Below are positions 47,455-59,408 of a stretch of 64,000 nucleotides of DNA, piece by piece. The position numbers were made by a program, and so were the translations under genes. This DNA is from Nicotiana tabacum (lineage: Eukaryota > Streptophyta > Magnoliopsida > Solanales > Solanaceae): positions 62,933,653 through 62,997,652 of the forward strand of contig NC_134081.1 in NCBI RefSeq assembly GCF_000715075.1, given 5' to 3'. The stretch's first letter is position 1, and every line of letters begins with the position of its first letter. The notes under the pieces are model-generated. The model made no database searches. It saw only the letters and a list, made by a program, of their open reading frames with translations, and was not told where the DNA came from.

Positions 47455-49596
47455 CATAATTATTACTTAACCTAATGAACCTACAACTGTGACATGTAAT
47501 GAGACAATGCAACATAAGGATAGTGATTCGAAAGATCTGGAAGACGATATAATACCTAAGAAATCATCAAAGAAGTAGAGAATTTTGAAAACAAACAGAA
47601 GTCTAATTTTGAGGAGACTGAGGCCATCAACTTAGGGGATTCCAAAAGAGTCAAGGAAACTCGTATAAGCATTCATCTATCACCATCAGAGAAAGAAGAG
47701 TATATCAGATTCCTAAAGGAGTATGAGGACATTTCTGCATGGTCATACGATGATATGACTGGTTTAAGCACATCCATAGTAGCTCACAAGCTACCCATCA
47801 ATCCCATGTGTCCACCGGTAAAGCAAAAGCTCAGAAAGTTCAAGCCAGATATGAGTTTGAAGATAAAAGAGGAGGTCCCCAAGCAAATCAAAGCCAAGGT
47901 TCTCCGAGTGATCGAATACCTGACCTGGTTAGCCAACATTGTGCCAGTTCCAAAGAAAGATAGGAATGTTAGAGTATGTGTTTATTACCGAGATCTGAAC
48001 AGAGCAAGTCCCAAGGATGATTTCCCGCTGCCCAACATACACATATTGATTGACAATTGTGCCAAGAATGAACTCCAATCCTTTGTGGATTGCTTCGCAG
48101 GATACAATCAGATTTGGATGGATGAAGAAGATGCCGAAAAGATTGCCTTTATCACACCATGGGGAATATATTGTTACAGAATGATACCGTTTGGTTTAAA
48201 GAATGTCGGGGCCACCTACATGAGGGCCATGATGACTATCTTCCATGACATGATACATAAGAAAATAGAGGTGTACGTGGATGATGTTACCATCATATCC
48301 AAAAGGAGTTCGGATCATATAGCAGACTTGAAGAAATTTTTCGATCGGCTTCGAAAATACAACTTGAAGTTGAACCCTGTAAAGTGTGCTTTCGGAGTTC
48401 CTTCTAAAATATTGATAGGTTTCATCGTCAGTCGCCAAGGTATTGAGCTAGACCCATCAAAAATCAAAGCTATCCAGGACTTGCCGCCGCCAAAGAATAA
48501 GAAATATGTGATGAGTTTTCTAGGGCGCCTCAATTATATCAGCCGCTTTATAGCACAATCAACGGTGATATGTGAGCCAATCATCAGAATGTTAAGGAAA
48601 GATGCTGCAACAAGATGGACTAAGGAATGCCAGAAAGCCTTTGACAAAATCAAGGAGTATTTATCTAAACCGCCCGTGTTGGTCCCACCAGAACTAGGAA
48701 GACCTCTACTACTTTATCTGTCTATGTTGGATGGGGCTTTTGGTTGCGTTCTAGGACAACATGATGAAACAGGAAGGAAGGAGCAGGCGATATATTATTT
48801 GAGCAAGAAGTTCACGCCTTACGAAGCCCAGTACTCTTTGTTGGAACGCACTTGCTGTGTTTTGACATGGATAGCCCAGAAGTTGAGACATTATTTTTGT
48901 GCATACACTACATACCTCATATCAAGGATGGATCCGCTAGAATACATTTTTGATAAACCCATGCCTACCGGTAAATTAGCAAAGTGGCAGATATTGCTGA
49001 GTGTGTTCGACATCGTCTATGTAACTCAGAAGGCAGTCAAAGGGCAAGCATTGGTAGATCACTTGGCAGAAAATCTCGTAGATAGAGAATACGAACCATT
49101 GAAAATGTATTTTCCCGACGAGGAGGTATCGTTTGTAGGAGAAGATATTACTAAGGCATACGATGGTTGGAGGATGTTCTTCGACGGAGCAACAAACTTC
49201 AAAGGAGTGGGTATCGGAGCTGTCTTAGTATCAAAAATTGGTCAACACTATTTGATATCCGCAAAACTCAGGTTTTTGTGTACCAATAATATGGCAGAAT
49301 ATGAGGCCTGCATCCTGGGACTCAGGTTGGCCATTGATATGAACATTCAGGAGTTGCAGGCAAGGCAATTCACACCGGGGCAATTGGTTCTAGGAGAATG
49401 GGCTACGAAGAACACCAAAATATTGTCATATTTGCACTGTATACAAGAGATGATAAAGAGGTTCACAAAGGTAGAATTCAGACATGTTCCAAGGATTCAG
49501 AATGAGTTTGCAGATGCATTAGCCACTTTATCCTCCATGATACAACACCCAGACAAGAATTTCATCGATCCTATCACAATAGGAGTTTATAAATAG
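47455..49596 (+). pseudogene. Ogre RT with dual RNase H, third Asp region of second RNase H replaced
   Basis: A 613-codon open frame from 47755, extended upstream in a shifted frame (PTTVTCNETMQHKDSDSKDL; ISIHLSPSEKEEY). RT: VPVPKKDRNVRVC, FVDCFAGYNQI (catalytic Asp 112), MIPFGLKN, EVYVDD (174-177, catalytic Asp pair). Gypsy RNase H: about 315-400 (YLSMLDGAFGCVLGQ, SLLERTCC). Second, archaeal-like RNase H: about 470-595, MFFDGATN (Asp 477), AEYEACI (Glu 515), FADALATL (Asp 587). The usual GDSDL segment with an active-site Asp is absent; residues 537-546 read RQFTPGQLVL instead, the motif of the integrase tail. VCVYYRD has Tyr for the usual Asp, outside the catalytic triad. Confidence 0.88.
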
Positions 49597-50889
49597 CCAG
49601 ATTATTGTGCTCATGTTGAGGAGGAAATTGACGGAAATTCGTGGTTCCACGACATCATGAAATACTTAGAAAAGAGAGAATATCCAGAGCATGCTACACA
49701 CACTCAGAAGCACACGCTTTGAAGATTGGCCAATCATTTCTTCTGAAGCAGAGGAATTCTGTATATAAGGAATCCTGATTTGGGATTGTTGCGATGCGTC
49801 GATGCTAAGAAGGCGTCTAGATTGCTCGAGGAAATACATGCCGGAACTTGCATACCCCACATGAACGGTTTCGTTCTAGCTAAGAATATATTAAGAGCGG
49901 GGTATTTTTGAATGACTATGGAAAGAGATTGCATCAAATATGTTCAAAAGTGTCACCAATGCCAGATACATGCTGATATGATACTAGTGCCACCCAATGA
50001 ACTCAATGCAACAAGTTCGCCCTGGCCTTTCTCTACTTGGAGTATGGATGTCATCGGACCAATTGAAACTGCTGCTTCAAATAGACACAGGTTCATTCTG
50101 GTGGCTTTAGACTACTTCACGAAATGGATTAAAGTCGTATCCTATAAGGTTGTAACTAAAAAGGTAGTAGCGGATTTTGTTCGGGACCGCATCATTTATC
50201 GATTTGGAGTACCTGAGTCAATCATTACTGACAATTCCTCCAATCTCAATAGTGACTTGATGAAATCCATGTGTGAAATATTCAAGATCAAGCATCGAAA
50301 CTCTACAGCATACAGGCCACAAATGAATGGAGCCGTAGAAGCCAACAATAAGAACATCAAGAAGATATTGAGGAAAATGGTAGATAATTATAAACAATGG
50401 CACGAGAAGCTACCATTTTCTTTGCTTGGATATCGTACCAAAGTTCGCACATCAACTGGGGTAACTCCTTATTTATTGGTTTACGGTACTGAAGCGGTTA
50501 TCCCGTCGAAATAGAAATTCCTTTCCTTAAGAATCATACAAGAAGCTGAGCTCAGTAACGCATAATGGGTACGGAGCCGGTATGAACAACTAGCTCTCAT
50601 TGATGGAAAAAGAATGAACGCAGTATGTCACAATCAACTCTACCAGAATAGAATGGCAAGAGCTTTCAAAAAAAGTCAAGTCGAGGCAATTCACACCGGG
50701 GCAATTTGTACTAAAATGGATCTTCCCATATCAGGATGAAGCAAAGGAGAAATTTTTACCCAATTGGCAAGGCCCTTATATTGTTCACTGAGTACTAACA
50801 TGAGGAGCACTTATACTTGCAGAAATGGATGGAGAGATTTGGCCAAAACCTATCAATTCGGACGCAATCAAGAGATACTATGTTTAATA
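49597..50889 (+). pseudogene. Ogre integrase
   Basis: After a stop at 49594-49596 the frame shows LLRCVDAKKASRLLEEIHAG, the zinc-domain histidines (HAGTCIPHMNG) and cysteines (CIKYVQKCHQC), then the core: SMDVIGP (Asp, codon 50047), SIITDNSS (Asp, codon 50230) and GAVEANNK (Glu, codon 50338), exactly 35 residues between the last two, the D,D35E pattern. The 49912-50514 frame is open for 200 codons; stops occur at 49721, 49742 and 49909. The C-terminal domain is degenerate: RQFTPGQFVL (50683-50712), then AEMDGEIWPKPINSDAIKRY ending at a stop near 50886. Confidence 0.88.
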
Positions 50890-52492
50890 TTATGTTTGCA
50901 CTTTCTATTTGATGTAACGGAACTACACTTGACCTATGTCTATGACTCTGTTAGATTTATATGTTTAAATCTCGTGTCTAAGGTCCTTTTAGGATAAATC
51001 TAAATCAGTTTACTTTTAAAACTCTTTTGCAATAGTTCACTATCCTATGATGGTCAATTCTGTTACTTTAGCTTTGTTTCCAAAAATGCAAGCATGAGTC
51101 TGCCTTGTGAACTTGTATGTATTTTGTGTATTATTGTCTATGTGTTTCGGCTAGAATTATTGATTAGTTATAGCCTTAGGAGTTAAGTGAGAATGTTGCT
51201 AATCAATCCCATGAGTATTTTGTCATATGTAAGTCTGAATTTGGCATCCCTTTGGGTAAGTAATTTATTTGGGCCTTGTATGTTGGGCTTGCTTCGGTAC
51301 CGGAGGTTTGAAATGCAATGTTCGCATCTAGAGTTTGGGCCTGCTGTCCGTGCAAAGTTCTAAGCACATTGGAAGGCCCATATGTGTTACTGGGTTATTC
51401 TATATTTGTAATTGGGTCTATTCTTATTCAATATGGTCTGTAATTACTTGTAAAACTGAATGATGGGGAACTTAGTGAAAAGTGAGAGCTGGGATACTTT
51501 ATATTTCATATGAATGGGTAGACATCATGACTATAGGATCTTAATTGTTTGTTTGTTCATCATACCTCATTCTCTGGAATTATATGAACACAATGGTATC
51601 CCCTTAGAAAACATGACTTAGGGTCTATATTATGACTTGAATGGTTAGATAGCATGCGTATAGGATCTAAATTGGACTTCTTGCACCTAGATATTATGCC
51701 TATATGAGATCAATACAAACAACTAAAACTGTATGCTTTGGTATTTCTTTCAAATATCTGACCCGTCCAGACACCATGTCCATATAATTCCAATATAAAT
51801 TACCAAAGTTATCATCTCTGCTATCCTCCTTTTGTCATATAGCCCCTCTAGAGAGCATGCCTATAGAGGCAATTGAATAATTCTGCATTCTTAACTACTT
51901 CACTGCCCAGATGCGAATCATTTAGAGATCATGTCTATATGATGCTGCTACATACATAGAAAGCATGACTATAGGATTCGTTAATAAGAACTATGTATTA
52001 AATAGCTTCTTCATCAAAACTGGTCACCTAGAAATCATGCACATATGAATTCCCACCAATTGCTGAGTGGTTCAAATTATATAGAAATCATGCCTATAGG
52101 ACTTAATGATTCTAATACGTCTTAATTCTGTCTACTGCCTAACCAGAAATATGTTTGCATGCTTTCGTGCTTATGTGTGGAGGTTAACTTGAGCCTTTTA
52201 TTGCTATTATATGTAGTCCTATCTGTTTTGAATGTCGCCTAGTTTTATCATTTTTGAGCAACCTAAGTAAAGTCTAGAACCACCTAATAGTAGGTCCAAT
52301 ACCTCCTGGACCATAGGCATGGGACGGGTAGTGCACACATAGGGTACGACTTAGAATTGAATTAGAGCGCTTTTAGGTAAACAACTTTTACATAGTAATC
52401 GGGTAGTAGGAGATGATAGTCTGTGCCCCCTGAATAATACGAGCAACCTCTACCTTAAGAGAGTTGCGAAGTATTATTTATATTGCACGGGG
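50890..52492 (+). other. Ogre 3' noncoding region with dispersed repeats
   Basis: About 1.6 kb without a credible frame. From 51520 to 52105 a short word like gaaatcatgcctatagga recurs about nine times with irregular spacing (near 51523, 51647, 51688, 51770, 51853, 51925, 51960, 52031, 52085). It ends in tattgcacgggg directly before the 3' LTR. Confidence 0.65.
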
Positions 52493-52946
52493 TGATCCTT
52501 TAGGCTAAAAAACTTAGGACATCCTCCCCCCCTCCTTTTATGTGCGTGTTATTCACACTTAGTCATTTAACATAGATCAATACAGTTTGTACCTTTGTAG
52601 TTATTAAGACTTGTAGCGATTCTCACATGTTTAAATAAGACTCTACAATTTCTAAATTTCCCTTCTATTTATTTGATCACCTAGCTTAATTACATAATCC
52701 ACATAGTCTAATGTTCGGTCGGGACCCATAGTTGTGGACCTCGAAGAATGCCTAACACCTTCTCTTTGAGGTAATTTAAGCTCTTACCTGATCTTTGGTG
52801 GCGTTGACTAGTCAAACAGAGTTATTTGCAAATAGGTGCCCTAACGCACCTTAAAATCGTTAGGTGGTGACTCTTCTCTCTTAATACCCATTTAAAAGTA
52901 TTGTCACACGTCGAAGCCCGCTCTCGCAAGAAAACAGGATGCGACA
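52493..52946 (+). mobile_element. Ogre 3' LTR
   Basis: It starts tgatcctttaggc and ends ggatgcgaca. It matches 38191-38628 apart from about 25 substitutions and a ~19-base extra segment near the start. Confidence 0.88.
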
Positions 52947-54306
52947 CCTTGTTGTGAACTGCTTGATCTATGTTTGAGGTTACATAGAGGCTAATCCGCT
53001 GAATGAACTTGATAATTGCTATTTCCATAATGAAATTTTCAATTTGACCTATGATAGAATACATTGCACACCTTAGCATGTCATTTATACCAGTCCAGGA
53101 GTATGAAATCTAATATTTATTGATCATATAAATATATTTTTGTATATTTGCTTCTGTGTGATATGATTTTGACTGAATGCATATGACTACGCTCGGCGGA
53201 TTGTATTATTATACTTGTGACCACACCTAGTAGATTGTGTTGTTACGCATGTGACCACACTGGGCGAATTGTGTAAATATACATGTAACCATGCCGGGCG
53301 GATCATATTGTTATGCATATGACCATGCCGGATAGATCATATTGTTATGCATATGACCACGCCGGGCATATTATGATATTATGCATGTGACCACGCCTGG
53401 CGAATTTGTGATATTGAGCATGTGACCACGCCGGATGGATTATGATATATAGCCTTTGACCACGTCAGGCGTAGTATGATCATTGCACGTGACTATACCG
53501 TGCAGCGTGTGGATTTGGATCAATCCCCCTAGAGTCACCCTCTCATGTTTATCTCTTGATGGTGTACACGCTGATAGAGGAAAATTGTTCAGTGGTTTGG
53601 TACTGTATTGGAATTTCTGGCCAATGTTGTTTGGTTATTGCATTTCATCTTTACTTGCAATTTTCATGACTATTTACTTTATTTACTTGTATCTCATCTT
53701 TATATGTTGGATCATTGACTGAGCAGAGTACTTGAGTAACTGTGTGCACCAAGGTGGTTTTATCCGTGATTTCATGATTTGATCATATTCCTATTTTGTA
53801 CTTGTTGAACTTATGAACTGTACAGGTTATAGCAAGTATCATTTATAACTCTTTCTTCTATTACCTCGCCGAGGTTAGTTATGATACTTGCTGAGTACAT
53901 GGGGTCAGTTGTACTCATACTACACTTTGCACTTAATTGTGCAGATCCAGGTGTCGGACCCAGTCACCTGTAGCGGAGTTTCTAGTTGAGTAGATCACCG
54001 GGAGACGAGGTAGAGCTAGATTCTCGACCGTAGTCTTGGCTTCTCTTTTCTTACGCATTGTTGTCTTTAATTCAGACAGTATTATATTTGGCCTTTAAGA
54101 CTTGTATTTCCGTTTTAGAACTCATGACTCTGTATTTACTAGTTCTTGGTGATTTATGACGTATTGACGTTATTCTACTATATTAAGGTTTAGACTTATG
54201 TTAATTCTGTCATTTCTGCTATTATGGTTCATTATTGTTAAGTCTAGCTTGCCTAGCAAGTGCGTTGGGCGCCATCACGAATGGTTGGGCTTTTGGGTCG
54301 TGATAA
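52947..54306 (+). mobile_element. Plus LTR 3' portion
   Basis: Interior LTR sequence right after the Ogre, running through a tgtgcagatccaggtgtcgg block (53939) and ending in gggtcgtgata at 54306. No primer site follows, so it is a 3' or solo LTR. It holds a ~38-bp array (53180-53510). Confidence 0.65.
53180..53510 (+). repeat. ~38-bp minisatellite, about nine units
   Basis: Core: tgaccacgccgggcggatta, then tgatattatgcatg, with many substitutions between units. Confidence 0.75.
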
Positions 54307-54510
54307 GAAGGTCATGAGTACTAGATAACAATAGACGATTTTAGATGTTTAGAAGAATGTTGACACTATTTTGATATCACCTAAGAAGAGCATATATTTC
54401 AGAAAGGTGCATTGTATTTTGACTTGTGGATGCTTGACTAGTATTATGATAATCGCCTGATTGATCGATTGTTGATATTCAGATTTGGCTATGTGGCACG
54501 AAAGAATTAT
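54307..54510. other. Short unclassified segment
   Basis: Lies between the end of one LTR and the interior of another in opposite orientation; no motif recognised. Confidence 0.35.
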
Positions 54511-56041
54511 GGAAGTATTTCTCACAAACCTTACAATAATCGGCACTCCTAGTGCCCCGACACTCCAAGTAACAACTCCACAGATACGGCCCAAGCGTAA
54601 CATGGGTGATCACGTGACTCAGGAGGGATGGATCCAAATCCATATGCCAAAGCATTATAGCTCTATAATCATATCACCAATACCTCAGAAATCAATCATC
54701 AATCCACACAGAATGCAAGACCATTCCATAATCATAACATCCTCATGGATAAATCATCTTGCCGTAATGATATCAATCGCACGACGTAAAACGTCGTGCC
54801 AATCTCTACCTTTATTAGAAATCCAAATGCAGCAATGTATGTATATGAACAAGAGATAAGTATGTATGGCTCATATAGATAGAGAAATAAACATGCAAGG
54901 ATGTATGTATGTATGTATACAAGTATGACTACGATTTTGACATGTAATCCAACAAACAAAATAGCCCATAATGTCCAAATAGGGAATCAAAAGCCTAGAC
55001 ATAATCTCTAGCATGAATAAAGTTTCTCAAGTAGTCATATAAACAATTAAAGCATATCACATGAAGAACATATATCCAAGCAAGGCATAAAATCGCCAAA
55101 AATCTATCCCCAAACATAGTATAACCTTAGTGCCTGCATATACGCTCATTACCTCACATATACGTCAACCCCAAATACGTAGAATTTGGAATATAAGTCC
55201 ATTTTAGAAAACTTCCCTTAAGTCGAGGTTAAGCATGATACTTACCTTATTCTGGGCAAGTTTTATTCTTCGTCCATCAAACAAGCCCAACCTAGCCCAA
55301 AAAGTACTCAACAAGGTCAAACAAAGCTATAAAAACCAACTCGAAATGATAAAGCTTCAATCTTAAACAAAATTTCAAAAGTAAAAAAAAATCAACCCAA
55401 CCCCAAATATGTGATTAGATTCCAAATGCAATTCTAAATCGATGTTCAAACCTTAAAATACATGTTTCTAAAGTTTTTGACAAAAACCCAAATTTCTTTT
55501 GTTCAATCTCATGTGTTGATATTAAATCTAGTGATAGAAGCATGTATAAATCACAGATTTAGAATCACTTACTCCGAGCTTGTTAATGAAATTCTAGGTC
55601 AAAACCTTATAAAATCGAGCTCCCAAGTCTCCATAATGGTGGAAGAATAAATGGACTAAGTTTGAAATTCATCACTTTAAATAGGTTGTTCCCAGCGCCA
55701 TAGCCACCACGGAGGGCTGAGCTGGGCACTGGCAACAACAGCTTCTCCTATTGACAACAAAATTCTTCCCAGACACCCTTCAGTAAAACAACCATAAGTT
55801 TTTGCACAGATGTTTGAATCAAAAATGGTTTGACTTTCCGAAAACTAAATTCAATGGGCTATAACTTCAGTCTTTAGTTAATCTCCAAATTCGTCATAGA
55901 TTGGGAGAAATACTCTTGTAAAGACGACTGGCTCTAGAAAAGCCTCGTTTCGGCAACTTATTTCTCCCAAAACTTTCTCCAAACGCACCGAAACTCAATC
56001 AAGCCCATTAGGACTCTGTTCAATCATTCTAACAAGTTCTT
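54511..56041 (-). mobile_element. Minus LTR interior fragment
   Basis: Parallels 56760-58200 of the E5 LTR (gtgccccgacactcc at 54551 against gtgcccgacactccc at 56790; both continue with gaaggatggatccaaatcc-like words), but is cut at both ends. E5's LTR starts directly after it, so E5 probably inserted here. Confidence 0.6.
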
Positions 56042-58454
56042 TGTCACTATCAAAGATCTCACAAATGGTCGTGATGGAACCTAAATCTAACAAGCTAGGT
56101 AAGGCAACACTCGCAATCACGCAAAGCAAAACAAATAAAAGATGATCTACTGAGATGATATAGATAAAGCATAAAATAAGTCTCTCATCATCAACCAAAT
56201 ATGAAAATCACCATAACATTCTCCCAAAACCCGGTAGTGCAAAGTCATGAGCAACTACATAAAGTATAATTGCATCTCAAATATAAAAATACTATCCAAA
56301 TCAAACAATAATAGAATACATAAGAAGGTAACTCCACAAGCTGCGAATCAAGTACATCAGCTCACCATGAAGTCTCCAATGAGTTGCTAAGTTCCTTCCT
56401 AAACGCTGCTAGGTCCAATACCAAGATCTTTACAAAAAAGTATAGAATTGTGGAGTGCAAATATAATGTATACCAAGTAAGGATCAAGTCTAACCCAGAT
56501 GAAATAGTGGTGAGGTTTAGAAAAAGGTGATACAATTCTAAAATCTAATAAGCTCATAACATTGTACAATAAATGAAGGAACAACCAAGAAATCACAGAT
56601 ACAAATAGCAAGGGATGCAATCAGCTATTAAGCATGCTTTTCAAATAAGTTAATCAAGATGCAAGTAAGGCATAGTATCAGCATATATGGATGATATGCA
56701 TCAAGTAACATGTATATGCATGTCTCTACATGAGTCTACGGTATCAATGCATGATAAATATTCAAACTTTACAACAACCGACATTCTAAGTGCCCGACAC
56801 TCCCACACGGCCCAAGGTAGAATGGGTGATCAGGTGACTCCAGAAGGATGGATCCAAATCCATACACTGAGCATCACATCTCCACCATATATCAATACCT
56901 CAGAAATCAGTCATCGAATCGCACATAATGTACCATTATGAACCAATCATAATATATGCATTGAATGTCCCATCGTGCCAACCTCAATCCACAATGGAGT
57001 ATGGATTGAGAAATGGACAGAGAAAATAAATACGGACATATGTGCATGTGTAGAAGTATGACTACAACTACATCTACAGCATATAAATCCAACATTTCGA
57101 ATAGCCTTTCATGTCAAAAAAGGCATCAAAATCCTAGATATAATATCTAGCATGACTAAAGTTTCTCAATAATCATACAAACAAACAATTAGACAAGAAT
57201 AGATATATCTCAAATAAAGTACAAAGAAGCCTAAGTTCAACCCAAAGCATGGTAAAATCTTAGCGTCCACATATACGCTCATTACCTAACATATATGTCA
57301 CCCCCAAACATGTAGTACTTTGCACATAAGCCCATTTTTAATACAATCTCTTAAATTAAGGTTAGACAAGCTACTTACCTTATCTAGAACAAGCTTCAAT
57401 CGTCCAATAAGCACTTCCCTCTATCTGTAACCTCCAAATACTCCAACTCTAGCCAAGCAATACTTAACAAGGTCAAATAAAGTCATTGAAACCAACTCCA
57501 AACAATAATTTTCAATGTTAAATCAAATCTCAAAAGTCAATAAAAAGTCAACTCGGGACTACATGATCGAAATCTGAATCTAAGGTTAGATCTCGTTGAC
57601 CCATATACCCTCGAGTCCAAATATGTTATTAGTTTTCAAATTTGAGTCCAAATCAATGTTCAAAATCGCAAAATACACTATCTTAAGTTATAGGTAAAAA
57701 CCCCAAATTTCACTCTTTTGATTCTATGTTTTCGGTGTAAATATCCATGGAGAATCAAGATACATTATCAAATTCAAGTAAGAATTACTTACCCTTAATA
57801 TCGAGGTAAAATTCCTCTTCAAAATATCCTTGTCGTTCTCCAAAACTCAAAAATGAAGCTAAATCGTAATCTGGAAAAAAAATACCCCATGAGAAAATTT
57901 CTTCTATGCGATCGCGAAGGCCAACTGACCTTGCTCCTATGCGATTGCGACCTTCCCTCACACGATCGCAATTCATTTCTTGACAACCTTATGCGATCGT
58001 GAACCCCTCCATGCTATCGCGAAGTGAAAAATCTCCCCTGCTCAAATCCTTCGACAAAGACACAGCTCCGCAATTGTGATTCACTGCAATGCACCAGCAA
58101 ACTAGCAATTCCATCTTGTTCTAGAATGTTTTAAAACCACCTCAAAACTTACTCGGGCTCCTTGGGACCCCATCCAATCATCGTAACAAGTTCGTATGCC
58201 CTATAAAAATTTGTCCAAATGCTCAAAAACCAAAAATAACATCAAAACCAAGAATTAAGCATTAGACAAAAAATTTCAAATTCTCTTAATTTTCGGCTAG
58301 AAGTGTCGAACCAACACCAGGCCGCCCAAGACCTAACCAAATATACATACAAGTTAAAAATCATCATACGAACCTATTGAATAAACATCAAAGCAACATA
58401 AGAAAGCATCAAATAGAGGAATGGGTTCTAGAACTCAAAGGTCGGCTCATTACA
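56042..58454 (-). mobile_element. E5 3' LTR, 2.4 kb
   Basis: The minus strand opens tgtaatgagccg at 58454 and closes at 56042 (tgtcactatc on the plus strand). A patch of tatgcgatcgcgaag-type words is at 57900-58080. Confidence 0.75.
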
Positions 58455-58467
58455 TTATCCACCTCTT
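58455..58467 (-). other. E5 polypurine tract
   Basis: aagaggtggataa on the minus strand, directly before the 3' LTR. Confidence 0.75.
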
Positions 58468-59408
58468 AAACAAACGTTCGTCTTCGAGTGAGTTTAGAAA
58501 TGTACCTAGACTACTGAAATAGTGTGGATATCTGCTCTACATATCTGATTCGGACTCCCAAATAGCCTCCTTGCTCGATTACCTTCTCCAAATCACCTTC
58601 ACCAAAGCAATATCTCTTTACCTTCACTTCTGTATCTGCATGTCCATAATAGCTACTAGCTCTTCTTCATAGGCCAAATACTCATCTAAATGCACTGTAC
58701 TGAAGTCCAGAATATGTGACTTATCTTTATTATACTTTGGAAGCATAGAAACATGAAATACTGGATGTACCCCCTATAGGCTAGGAAGCAAAGCAAGTCT
58801 ATAAGGAAACTCGCCAACTCTCTCGAACACCTCAAATGGGACAATGAAACTTGGACTCAACTTGCTCTTTTTTCCAAACATCATCAAACCTTTTATGGTG
58901 AAACTTTCATAGGTACCTTCTCACCACTCGTAAATGTCATATCACTAACCTTCTTATCTGTATAGCTCTTTTACATACATTATGCAATCTGAAGTCATTC
59001 TTCAATGAACTTCACCTTTTCCATAGCAATCATATACCACATCTGTACCCGATAACCTAGCCTCACCATGATCGAACCAACGAATAGGAGATCGACACCG
59101 TCTATCATATAAAGCCTCACATGGAGCCTTCTTAATGCTAGACTAATTACTATTATTGTAAGCGAACCACCAAAGGAAGAACTGATCTGAATGACCTCCA
59201 AAATCAATCATATAGCTTTTAACATGTCCTCGTGAATCTGAATAGTATGCTTGGACAGACCATCCATATATGGGTGAAAGTTCGTGCTCAGGTCAACTTG
59301 CATACTGCCACTGAACAACTCTCCAAAAGTGAGATGTGAACTGAGTACCACGGTATGAAATGATAGAGATAGGCATGCCATGAAAATGAACTATCTCCCG
59401 GATGTAAA
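58468..59408 (-). pseudogene. E5 integrase C-terminus and chromodomain remnant (first part)
   Basis: Reading downward: IYIREIVHFHGMPISIIS then Y where the second catalytic Asp should be (ISYRGTQF, near 59360); GLSKHTIQ, where Lys replaces the catalytic Glu (near 59255); the conserved EALYDRRCRSP-type region (59090-59110); GEKV.MKVSP (58900); and ILDFSTVHLDEYLAYEEELV followed by a KVKRYCFGEGDLEK-like stretch (58510-58720), corresponding to the chromodomain that guides some plant gypsy integrases. Frames shift often. Two catalytic residues are gone. Confidence 0.75.
59404..59408. repeat. Target duplication GTAAA, left copy
   Basis: Matches 61848-61852. Confidence 0.88.

Larger units (their letters stand above)
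38191..52946 (+). mobile_element. Ogre/Tat-type Ty3/gypsy retrotransposon, about 12.3 kb without its insertion
   Basis: LTR pair (38191-38628 and 52493-52946), Arg-type primer site, long leader, an extra ORF before gag, gag, protease, a probable intron, RT with a gypsy RNase H plus a second archaeal-like RNase H, and integrase. Extra ORF1, Arg primer, intron and dual RNase H are the known marks of the Ogre lineage. By eye the LTRs differ at roughly 25 of about 410 aligned positions. A 2.4-kb solo LTR sits in the leader. No target duplication is visible (gacaa on the left, ccttg on the right). All reading frames carry stops or shifts, so it is dead. Confidence 0.88.
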
